The position numbers were made by a program, and so were the translations under genes. Below, one piece after another: positions 39,381 to 52,000 of a stretch of 64,000 bases of DNA. The notes beneath the pieces are model-generated. The model was given only the letters and a program-made list of their open reading frames with translations. It was not told the origin of the DNA and did no database searches. Numbering within the stretch: the first letter of the stretch is position 1; every line of letters begins with the position of its first letter. The DNA is from Hermodice carunculata (Eukaryota > Annelida > Polychaeta > Eunicida > Amphinomidae), in contig OZ026616.1 of NCBI GenBank assembly GCA_964020975.1, positions 85,299,868 through 85,363,867 on the forward strand. The letters run 5' to 3'.

Positions 39381-42300
39381 TCACTTCTCTTTCTTTCGCT
39401 TACTAGAGCTGGGGCCCTGCAACACAAAAACATTTTACATCACTGAAGATTTAAAAACAGGTAATCATGCGCACACTTTGATACAGTTTGAAATTTTTTA
39501 ATGCTACAAGTGTTTTGATCTGTAGAAGAATCATGCTGAGGTCTTGCACAGTACTTTTATGACCAGATGTCAGTCGCAATGTACAGAAATGGTTCATTTT
39601 TCTATGGTTTGTTGAATACAAAGTACAATATTTATTCTCCATGGTTAGAAAGCAGCACTAGAGGGCTGTCATTGCTGAGCAATCACTCAGGACACTGCTG
39701 TATACATCGATGGTCATGCAGCCAAAAGGACAGACAAGGTGCCAGTTATGTTCAATTGGAAATTCCCAACTGAAAAGGCTCACAAAACTTGAAAATGAGG
39801 TCAAAGTTATCCCCATGTTGTCACAGCCAGTGCCTAATTTAACCCACAGCAACAAGCCATTTGAAAATGGTAGTTCAAATAATTCTCAAGTTACCTGATG
39901 ACAAGAAAATTCACAAAAGTTGTTCCGCAACCTTGAAAATGTGATCAAAGTTATCCATACATACTTCTGGCTTTGGCCTCATGTAAACCCAAAATTATGT
40001 GCAATTTTATACTGGCTGCTCCGAGCTTTCTGTTTTGGTCCAGAAACCAAATTCACATAACTTGTTCTATAATACTGAAAATGAGATCAAGGTCACCTGT
40101 GTAAGATTCCAACCTTGGCCTTACATAGGTCAATAATCATATGGTTACACACGCCTTGGTCTTACACAGGTTGATAATCATATGGTTACACAGGCCTTGG
40201 CCTTCCACAGGTCAATAATCATGGTTGCATAAGCCTTGATCTTACACAGGTTGATAATCATATGGTTACACAGGCCTTGGTCTTACACAGGTGGATAATG
40301 ATATGGTCACACAGGCCTTGGTCTTACACAGGTGGATAATCATATGGTCACACAGGCTTTGGTCTTACACAGGCCGATTATCATGGTTATACAGGCCTTG
40401 ATCTTACACAAGTCAATAATCATATGACATTTGACAGGGGTAGGTCAGATGTTACGAAGGTATCTGCAAACCACGAGGGACAGATAGTCAAGGTAAGTTT
40501 TATGATGGGCTGTGTTGGAAATAAGAAATAACTCCATCAGTCTGAAAGGCAGCAAAAATTAGATTTGCTGGCCCACTGTCCTTGAAATACATTTTCAACC
40601 TGGATTACTCCTGTGTCACAGTAACTTGTTTGCAAGTAAATTAACCCTCTCCCCTTAAACTAATGAAAACCAGCTGGTGATCAAATGTCGTCTGCTTTAG
40701 TGTTTTCAACTAAGATCAGCAGTAACGAAATACAATTTGACTAAGAATTGTAGATGAGATCTATCAAGATAACATTCCCCAGGTCAAGAACTTTGCTTGG
40801 CACAGGTTGGGCACTGAGTGCCCAACCCATGCCAAGGAAGCTGTTGACTCAAGTCTTAATTCAGAGGGAAAAGGGTTAACTTTGTTCACTGAACAGGATA
40901 TGCTTTATTTAGTTAGAACACTGTTGCTGCACCACCTTTCAGCCAGTGCCCCATCAAGTGATTTGCATTTAATTTCTCTTTCCCCAGTGTTAAAGCCACC
41001 TCACATTTAACCCTTTTCCTCTCAAGTTCGAATCAAGTTGACAGCTTTCCTTGTTGTATCTCAGGATCTTCAAACCCAACCAGTGTAAGCTGTTGACCTG
41101 CAACATATTTTTCCTGATAGATCTCATCAGCATCTACATTTTTTTTCAAAACATGCTCTACTGAAAATAAGCCCTGCATAAAATATGAAGCCGACACCTT
41201 TGACATAAAGCTACATTTGGGAAGAATTGATCACTCTCACCTTGGCCCCTCTGGCCGAGTGGGTATCCCTGGAAGGTATTAATGGGTCATCTTGAATATT
41301 GAAGGTCTTAATGATGTCCTGCAAGTATCACAGAAGACACAAATTTATCAAAGGTATTACTGATGTCCTGTATCACAGTGGAAGTAGGATTAAGATTACC
41401 AAATTTGTTTTATTAAGCACACTGCACTTAACAAGAGGCACATGGGCGGAATGCTCTGCTAACCACCATTACAAAAAAAAATCATTTTCTGAAATGTTTT
41501 CAATCCAGGACCTTGGAAAATTAATCAAGCTTAGCCATATTATGGAATATCAAACTTCCACATGATACACATCTGTGGTACATTTCGCATCACTCACCTT
41601 ACACTTTATCAAGATATTGAATTAAATGTCTTTTTCCTGACTGCTTATAGGCCTAACTCAAAAACTGTGCATTGCACAGCATTCACAAGATGACCCCACT
41701 ATTCCAACTAGCCATTTGACCTTGACTTCAACTCTGATTAAAAAAATTGTTACTTGAAAATGTGAACCGTGCATCCAGCATTCCATACATGATCTGTTTG
41801 ATCAGATTGGGTAATAACTTCTACTATACATACACATGTATATGAAATTTGAGTACATTTGCGAGTAAATATTCAAGGCCATTATAGTAATATCTGTAAT
41901 ACCTTAATTTACCGGGCTTAATATGAATATTTTGTTAACATTTCAATACATGTAGGTTTGTGTATGATCAAACAAAAATTCATTTCTAGGGTGGGAGCGA
42001 GCGTATTTTGGAGATCGTTTATGCGCATGCGTAATGTGTTATGACATATGTAAAGCAGCCACAGTGACGTATGAAAAGGCCTGCTGCTGAAGCCACTGCA
42101 AAGAGGTGGAACTAGAAGAATACCTGAGGATTACTCAGTAGGTTCACAAGTAAGTGTGTGTTTTTCATATTTCGTTGTTTTACATTGTATATATAACACG
42201 AGCGAAGATGTGTTTGTATAAAATTTGACAGGTTCTCTGCCACTTGCGGTGTCATCGCATCAATGTGGTATCTACGCAGTCATTGCCATGTTGACCATCA

Positions 42301-42967
42301 CATGAACATTATGGCGATGTCACTCACCATGAGCACATGCTTTTGAACATCACCGCATTGCTCACAAATTAAACTTGATGTGTGTTTTGAAGTCTTATAC
42401 TGAGTTGTTATTGTATGTCACTAAGTCTGCTTTACTGATTGCTACATTTTTAATGTTTGTAAGGGTCAACAAATAGCAGGCACAATAAAAACTTGTAAGA
42501 ATGACACTATTTTTTCCCGAAGACAATGTGTCAGATATCTGAATATTTCAGATTCATGAGTCAAAAAAACAAAGGAACAACAACTTCAGTCCCTTCAAAT
42601 TTGTGTCATTGTAATGAATATGTCAGATAACTGAGTGTCGCTTTCAGTTTTCACTGTATTATTTCACTTGAGCTCCAGTACACTTTAATCAGGAGGTGCA
42701 AAATAAAAACAGAATTGTTAGGCCCCACATCACTGGAAGTGCTTCTCCTCTGTTTTTTTTTTTTTTTTTGACTGCCACTGGCCTTGCCTAGTCTTATTTA
42801 TTTGGTTTAGTTTTTACCCTTGATCTGTAAAAAAGGCCACCCTGTACATTTGATACATACAGGTTGTCATTTTCCATTCCAAGGACATGCACGAAGATGG
42901 ACCTTACAAATCACACCAGAACCCCAGCAGAAGATGGGGTTTTGATCACACTTAAAATATGCATATG

Positions 42968-43055
<88 letters not shown>

Positions 43056-46000
43056 TACATTTTAACTTCTATTCAGATCGTTGAGAAAAAGGCAAGTTAC
43101 GAATGATTACGATGTGACAAATCTAAAGCTCAACATCAAAATGAATCAAACCAACTTTTAAATTATAGAAGTTTTGCTTTGCTTTGCTCTAATAATAGTT
43201 TCACTAACGCCATTTTCCCTCCCATAAAAACACAACTTTCCCCATCTCTCGGTGACTGTTCTGGCTCACAGTTTCCCTATATAGTATATCAATCGAAGAA
43301 AAAAAGTTGTAGCATCAAACAAAGTGGCCTTAACGAGCGCAAGGTTGAGTACAGCACTGAGTGATAGGTCATTCAAAACATGAACTGAAAATGTCGACAG
43401 TATCAGCATGGCAATGTTTACAAACATCCACTTCTTGTTCAGATCCATGACCTAGATCTTGATTCATCTCAGAATCCCACAATCAATTGAACGCAATCAA
43501 TAAAGCAGACTTAGTGACATACAACAACTCAGTATAAGACTTCAAAACTCCATTAAGTTTAATTTGTGAGCAATGCACCGATATTCAAAAGCATGTGCTC
43601 GTGATGAGCGACATTGCCATAATGTTCATGTGATGGTCAACATGGATATGACCATGTGGATACCACATTGATGCGATGACATCGCAAGTGGCAGGGAATC
43701 TGTCAAATTTTATACAAACACATCTTCGCTCGTGTAATATACACAATATAAAACGAGATATGAAAAACACACACTTACTTGTGAAACTACTGAGTAATCC
43801 TCACGTCTTCTTCTAGTTCCACTTCTTTGCAGTGGCTTCGGCAACAGGTCTTTTTATATGTCACTGTGGCTGCTTTACATATGTCATAACACATTACGCG
43901 TGCGCATAAATGATCTCTAAAATACACTTGCTCCCACGCTAGTTTGATTGTGTCGAAAGTAGACGACAACAGATCCAAAAAATCTATCCATTTTCTATTC
44001 TGTCCTTTCTTTAAACAATATACATCAAAGTGAAAGATTCGTGTTTTCACAAACAGAAAAATCAGTGCATTGCGCTTCTTTCCTACAACTCGAACGGTAA
44101 AAAGATCTAATAACATTGCGCTTGCGCAGCATTATTTATTTACCCACATTATGCTAATGACATTCAAACCGATGAACAAAACGATGGTCTTTTTGGACAA
44201 ATGTAGGACTTAAAACCTACGCAAAAGACACAGAATGCCACTTATGCCGTCGGACTATTGATTCTTGGTACAAACTATCTTTGAAACGTCTTGATACATT
44301 TCCATCGCCGTTCAAAAACAACTGCTGGAAACCGGCAAAATATACCAATCACATACACACATTGTAAAATCTGCACTCGAAACAGCAATATTTCGTTCCA
44401 TCTCCGAACCCAATTGAATTCTTTCTATTTACCCACTTTAAACCACTTTACATATTGCGCCAAAACAGCGTACTTGCGAAAGACTCGTAAGGGGAAGTGA
44501 TATCTTGATTACATTTTCTCGTGGACTTTTTAGATCACTGTAACGAATGCTCAATGGATTTTATCTGTCGGATGCATCTTTGGACGTGTTCAGACTGGTA
44601 ACTGTCTGGATATGCAAAAACCCACGGAGAGCCTCATTGAGCTGACAAAAGTTCAAAGTTCAAAGATTTGATGTCACATTCACCCACGAATACAAGCAAG
44701 ACACGGAACTTCTTTAAACAGAAAGGTCCTGATAATGTGCATAGATCAATAAAGAATATCTACATTTTACATCAGCAATGAGTAGTAATACCAGTGTTAC
44801 TATTAAGAGCACAAATAAAAGAAAATAACCTACACCTTTTTAAAATCTGTTTCTTGTTCACACCAGAAGACATAATGTTCGCCGTATGTGCGTCGTTGGC
44901 ACATTCTAACAGTAAGCATTTTCAGCTAACAGTTAGGCATTTTCAGCAATTGTGACCAGTGGTGACAGAGTATTTTCTCTTATTAAACCCTTCAGGTATC
45001 AGTCTTGTTTATTTTGCCGATATCAAATGTTTAGAATAAAGTCTTGTCACAAATCAGGACTATTAACACGACAGGAATAGTTCCTGGTTTTCAAATATTG
45101 AACTTTTTAGGTCTACTATGTACTATGTACATGAGAGGGGGTCTCCTTACAGAGCCCCACCTAAAAAGCAAGGGTCACTGTTATTATATAAAATTCTAGC
45201 ATTAAACATGGTCTGTAAAATCTATAAATTTGGCAAGCCTAATCAAATTGCTTTTTGACATGGAATTTAATGTCTTAAAACACATTTTGTTTCATAATTT
45301 CTGTCAAATTATAGGTGGCACCACTAGTATCATAAACAACTTAGACTTTGACCTCCTCCACAATCTCATTTAATTTCATGATCCACTAACGTTAAAGATG
45401 CCAGAGCTGTCACAAGATTTTCATATTTAGACCCATATGTTTTATAATACCACAGGTAGTGCCACCAATATCGAACTCCACCTAGATTTTTATACACTGA
45501 CAAGTCCTCAAAGTAATATGGGGGTACCTTAAAAAATGGGGACTGTATCGCACTCACAAGCAAAAAGTTTACAGACGAACCGAGAGCCATGAGTGATCGC
45601 ACAAGCTCTGCAACCTTTGGTCAGAGCTAAAAACTCTTTTTTTTTTCTGAGAAATCACCTTCAAAGTTTAAATACACACCCTCATGCTCTACATAAATCA
45701 GGTTTTGACCAGTTGCAAAATTCAACAATGAGTGCAGTGGACTCCATCTTCCATTTGCCAATCACACCCCTATACTCAACTCGCCCGCCATAAACCTACT
45801 AACAGCTCCTCAAATAAAAGCGAACTGATATTAAAAGTCACCAATATATACAAAATTCATACTGATCCCTAGATGGCCAATAAAAAGATTGAACTGACTT
45901 TAATATTATACGTCACCGATTTCAAAAAGAAATGAAACTGGAAGTGGGTTTTTGTGGTGTACATTGTATGCAAATTAACTTGGCGCATGTCGGGACAAGC

Positions 46001-49000
46001 CATTGAAGTTTAACTGGTGGACTTACAACAGTAGGACTTTCCTTCCGTAATTTGTGGATTTCATGAATATGAAGACCGATGGCAAGCTAAGCGTAACAAA
46101 ATTTTGCGGTGTGAAATTGAACCTGACAATCCATGTGATAAACATGCTGTTGGGGTGTAGAAAGAGGCAAAATGATGGGGCATGTTCCAATGGAAAAGTC
46201 TGAAGTGTTTTTCTTGGAAGTGTGATAGACAGGTCACAGCTACCACAACAGACCAAAGGTCAACTACAAACAACTGTAGTATGGGCTGGTAATACCTACT
46301 ACTTACATCTGATGGGCTCGCAAAGGATATGTTTGCCTTTATAACTTTCTACTAACGAGGCATTAGTGCATGTCTCAAAGGTACAATCAAATTTCCTGGA
46401 AAAGATCTTAGATCATGGTATCATTTTGCATGCTGGGAAGCCATGATGAGAGGGTGTGCACTTATTGGAGGATGCGTACTGATTAGAAGGAACACAGTTA
46501 ATTTTATCAGATGTCCTCCAGGGTCATTCAACTACCATATTCCTCTTAATAAGTGCACACTCCCTAATAAATGCACCCCCCCCCCAATTTTTTCAAATAA
46601 CCCCCCAAATATCCCATAGTTTTTAAACCAGTGGTAGAATTTATTATTACACTTAGAATCTACATTTTTTTAGCTTTTGCGGATGAAATGTTTTTATAGC
46701 GCACTGTGAACTTATTAAGATGAATACGGTCTTCTGTACATGACAGGATGGAGAGGACAGCATATGAACAAAGTACTTTGTGGTAAAGGGGACCTGGCCC
46801 TGTGTATATATTCATTGGTAAGTAATGGAGGGTTTGAATTACCCACTTGCCCAGAGTTCTGGGGCGAGCTCCAGTGCAGTAGGGCAAGCTCATTTTAAAA
46901 GGAGGTTTCCTTCTGAGCAAGTTCAAATTTGGCAGTTAAAAACAACAAACAATCATTTCTTCATGGGATCTAAAGTTGCATAAGCTTCCCTCTCGGCACT
47001 GTTGGTAAACAATCTGCGTAGTGCCAGTAGGGCATTCATTGTTGAGCGATTTCAGAAAGACCCCGATTAGTTTAAATGAATAGCGTGTCAAGCTTAATGA
47101 TCCAGAACACATGAACCTTCATATGCCCTGCTTTTAAATATTGAGAACAACCAAACTGGTAGCTCAATTTATTTTATTCATATTTCTTGTGACTTATTCT
47201 ACTATGCAGCAATAACCCGTGTGCGAGAGAGCAGTTTCAACCAGCGTCCGCCAGACGGCGCGCGTAATCGTTGTTGCTATGCCCGGCAAACATTGAGCTC
47301 CGCCATGTTTTCTCCGCGGGTTTTACCTGTGTTTTGACAGCACTCAGGGTGACGCTATATTGAAATTCGCGGAAAGTTTTCGTCAAAAATGGAAGATTTT
47401 GCTGGCTACACAGTGCCAAGGTTGAAAGATTATTTGAAAACTAAAGAAATAAGCGTAACAGGCTACAGAAAACAGCGACTTGTACACTTGGGTAATGGCA
47501 ACCTGTGTATCTAAGCCTACTTCAGCAGGTTGTAACGTTAGGTTCGTCACCTCCGAGTCTGTCTGTTCTGACTGGGAAGAAACTGGAAATAAACAATAAA
47601 TGAAAATATTTTTTTTTTTTTTTTTACATAGATTTGTTTCTCATTTGGATGAAAAACTGAACATGTATAAGTAGTAGTAAGTCAACCAAGTCTGGAAACC
47701 TCAGAACACCGATCATGAATGAAGCCATGTCCGGCAGTGTCAATAACTTTGCCTACGCAGGCAGGCTTTCCTTAACGTATTGTGGTCATCCGTGTCTTAT
47801 TTATACTAATATATTTACTGTTTCATGCTATTTAAAAACATTTTTATGATGTTAACAGGTAGGTATGCGATTGTCTTATGTCAGCTACGCTCTAAGACTC
47901 AGTTCTAAAGTTACCTTCATCAAGACATCGACATCGTAAACAATCTTCCAACATGGCAGCCAAATACGATCGAAACGATGTTTTCTGAAGTTGCATTTAA
48001 CATTAATTATCCATTCGAAATACATGTATAAATTAATACTTTCATGACACAGATGAGAACGTAGAACTAGTACTGATGTTTCATTTCTTCTGTGTCGACA
48101 CTACGACGAGACTTTTTACTGGGAGTGGGGGTGTTCCTTTCTTTAGGTGCCGGTCTTGCTTTTCTTTTCAAGAAAATGCTCTTTTCCAACTCGGTTGCCA
48201 CAGCAGGTATTGGGTCAGGGAACTCTAATGTTGGCCCTTTTCCACCGACGAAATGTTTGGAACAAACGTAGGTATGTTTGGTAATGTTTTGTGCCCCAAA
48301 ATTTTTGCGACCACAACATTTGATCCATCGCAAAGACTTATCTAACTTTGTCTTAGGCTTGGGAAATAGGATGAAGAATACCCCCTTCATATCATCCCTT
48401 TTGTCAATATACCGTTGGTCTGAATTGCACGTGCCATACGAGCACGTTTTCGTCATGTTGTTGACAAAGTTCAGGCTAATTTAATTGAAGATGTTTGCCA
48501 AAAATATTAACTTTATGAAACGCTGCTAAATACGACTTTACCAGTATATCTTGCATAGGCAAGATGGCGGAACACGCATTGTTTGCCGGAGGTGTAGCGT
48601 CGCTAGGGCCAGATTAGCACATCCGGGGACTCCGCCGCCATACTCGCACATACAGTATTGCTTTGTGTGCGCTTGGCATTTGTTCTGATGTCATTTTGCC
48701 CACAAGTTGTGCGCAGCTGTATGGCTTTTTACCTGCTTTGCCAAATTGCACAGGTTCTGTGAGTGGCACTCGACTTCTCGCTTACCACGATGAAATATAG
48801 TATGTGTATTGTTTCAAATACCTTTGAAGGCTGCTGTGTTTCTTGAACAAGTATAGTCTATGGCAGGATAAACTTCACCTAGCTTTATTGCAGGCAAATG
48901 GTGTATGACCTCAACCAGTCAGGGACCACTCTGACCATTAACCAAATGCTCACATTTCTTAAATTCTGCTAAAGAAATGTGAAAATTGCAAAACTATTTT

Positions 49001-52000
49001 TAGAATGACCTAGAAGCGTATTTTTTGTGCAACTAACATTATACATCCCCCAAGCAGGCATCTCTCACCAGAGGCCACTCTAACAGGGCCGTTGTTCTTC
49101 TGCAGAAAGTTTGACCTTGATCTTTGACCTGAAGGTCTACTCTGAGCAAATTTCAGGGAAGTCTCACCTGGGTAAATAATGACCTAGAAAAAAATCCCAA
49201 AATCTATCGAGTTTCTGTACGAAAAGTTTGAAGTGAATCTGGCTTACAGTTTTCAAGGAGTCAAAATGTGAACTGCCATTGCAGACCCCATTAAATTACA
49301 TAGTAATCAATAGGAATGCAAAAATACCTCCCCCCTTCCAAAAAGACCCATTAAAACTCCAAGAAATGATTGCGGCATGACCATATGAACACCGTTGGTA
49401 GATATCTACCCAATATACATCCCCACCAAATTTGAAGTGGATCTGGCCAATTGGTTTGGAGAAGTTGAAAATGTGAAGTAGCATTGCAATCCCCATTGAC
49501 TTGCATAATAATCAACAGGAATGTATGCAGTTTGACCTTTCAAGGTCACTCAGGTTTAAAACCAGAGCCATGCCCGGGGGCATGAATGTCTCGCCAGCGT
49601 AATTCAAGCCATTCCGAAGTTTTTTGTTGACGTCCGGACGTCCGGAAAGTGACTGCTTAGTCTCGCCAACAGCTTATGCTGGCGAGACAATAAACCATGC
49701 AAATTGAAAGCCCACAGGTACTTTCCTATTAATGTGTAATAGTAATCTTGGGCCTGATGATACACCATTAAGCAGGTATAAGGCAAAATGTTGAAAAATT
49801 GTTGGGTCAGCAGAAAAATGCAACAAGGATTTGACCTTGACCTTTCACCTCAAGGTTATGTATCATTATATGGAATAAAAAATTCCCAGACTCATAGATT
49901 CTCTGTACCAAATAAGGAGGGAATAGGTTAAAAGGGCACAGAAATTTAAGGAAAAATAAGATATGCGGCAGTGGACGATAGGACTGAACACTATATACAT
50001 AATTATTGAAGGACCAAGTCTGAATTTTCAAAAATTATGTTAGTATTTCCTGTTTTGGTTACAGATTTTTGAAGTTCAATATTGTTAAATAAAATCAATT
50101 TCATACATAAACTGTTTGTGTTCATTCTCTTCACTCCCTCATTATGCAGAACTATCTGCTATATGAATCTACCCTGGAAGGCCATTACCATTTTTCTTTT
50201 TTTATATTTTACAGGATTTTTTATCATTATCCCTTTCCAAACTCTGATGACCATTTCTTTTTAAAAGAAGACTTGTTTTTCTTTTCACTTTCTTTGAACT
50301 ATTACCTACAATATTCTTTAGATCAGACTTATGAAAATACCCTTGTGTTTTACGTGGGACCATTCAAGCCCTTTATGTTTGAAGCATGACTAATATTAAT
50401 ATTGTAAGATACATGTACATTGAGGAATAGACTACCAGTACCAACATTGTAGGAAAGAAGCACTCTAAGTACACTTTCATAAATGTAACATTTAAAGTAA
50501 GTTATGGATGAATACAATGAATGGCCCCAGCAGGTATCCTCTAACAGAATTTTGATCACTCACTCTCCAGTCCTGCTGGGTTATAGACAATACCACTTGG
50601 TGGCGCTTCTGTGCTTGTTCTGATGCACTGGCGGCTCCCTCTTCATTCTCCACAGGCTCTGTAAGTGCAGGGAGATATATTATATAACAAGAAGCCCATG
50701 TTTCTGGTGCTATACTGTTATGTGACCTTCCTCATATAATAAGCAATCAAGATTTTGACTTCCTTCACAATATCAATAACTTCATGAAAATTCACCAAAA
50801 AATAAAGATGCGAGGGGAGTTAAATTTGGCCTTGAATGCTCCCCAATCACAAATATGTTTAAGCCAAAGGTACTTAACTATTCACAAGATTTTCATATTT
50901 TGACCCATAAATTACATAGTATGGTCAGTGATGCCACCACTATCAAAGAACCTAGATTTTTCATGCACTCAGTAAGTCCTAAAGTCATAGAGGCTGAACT
51001 TGAAAACTGCGGACCATTATTGTGCTCACAAAAGGTTTACATATAGATCTTAATAAGAGTGACCACATTTATGCTATGGTCACCAGAGCTAAAAAGTGTA
51101 CACCTGGCATATATTGTATACTACAAAACATGCCCAATCACAATGAATATGTTGGGGGAATTTTCAGCAGGATGCCGCACTGGTTTAAGTCCATTCTGGA
51201 CTGATAGAAGAATGGACTCAAATCCAAGATGCTCCACTGCTGAAAATACTGAAACTGGCTTAGTTTCCCTTTAACAGGAAACTCCCACAAATGTTTTCTT
51301 GTTCATTTATTTATCTATTTTTTTTTGTTTTGTTTTGTTTTTTTTTTGTTCAAGAGCATATATCAATGTCTTTGGTATTCAGTTTAGATCAGTTCCTTTT
51401 AAGGTAGTTGTAACATATTAAAGTGGCTGCCACTCAAACCCTTTACAACATCCATTACATATATAAACATAATACACAAGAGTCTCAAGAATGCATTGAT
51501 ACCAACAAATACAGCCTGGTGGTGATAACTGCAGTGTAAACAAAGACACATTGGGGATACGGGTATGCACCACAATATTGCAGCATATCTTGAAAACTAC
51601 ATTCTTTCTCTAAACATATTAATCTTTGTGTGTTAAACTTAAAAATCAATTCAGTGATTTTCAATACATTCCCCTATTCTCGAGTGACAGTATAAGAAAG
51701 TTGTAGGCTGGCCCACATATTACTGATGGAGCCAAGAGAAAACAATTTTTCATTTCTGCATGCTGGTAATTTACGCAACTCACTGAAAAACCCGCTAACA
51801 TGTTCTGGTTCTCAAGTCTTCAATGCTAAATTGAGTTCTTGTTTCAAGAAAATCAGACTATAAGAACTCAAGATACAGCATTGTCAAACTTAGTTCCCCA
51901 CCCACGAGTGGATTCCAAGAAATTGGGAGTTCAAAGAAACTTTCCAGCCCTTTGATTTACTTTGCTTCACAACAGAATTTGTTTTGGTTAACTTAGCAGG

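Larger units (their letters stand above)
47208..48662. mobile_element. Deleted two-gene DNA transposon remnant (ISL2EU/IS4EU-like)
   Basis: Inverted termini: AGCAATA...TGTGCGAG at 47,208-47,227 matches the inverse of CTCGCACA...TATTGCT at 48,643-48,662. Farther in, a 27-29-bp block (47,283-47,309 and 48,561-48,589) also matches in inverse orientation. Each end leads into a first coding exon pointing inward: a SAP domain from the left and a THAP domain from the right. The ISL2EU superfamily is known to carry a THAP-DDE transposase gene and a second YqaJ-nuclease gene, and SAP domains occur in such YqaJ proteins; the family call is inferred from this pairing. The catalytic parts of both proteins are absent, so this would be an internal-deletion derivative. 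It lies in the NSE4 intron. Confidence 0.55.

Noticed and set aside
40112-40430. Considered as a CRISPR-like array
   Set aside because: Units are contiguous 41-bp tandem copies without unique spacers, in an animal intron.
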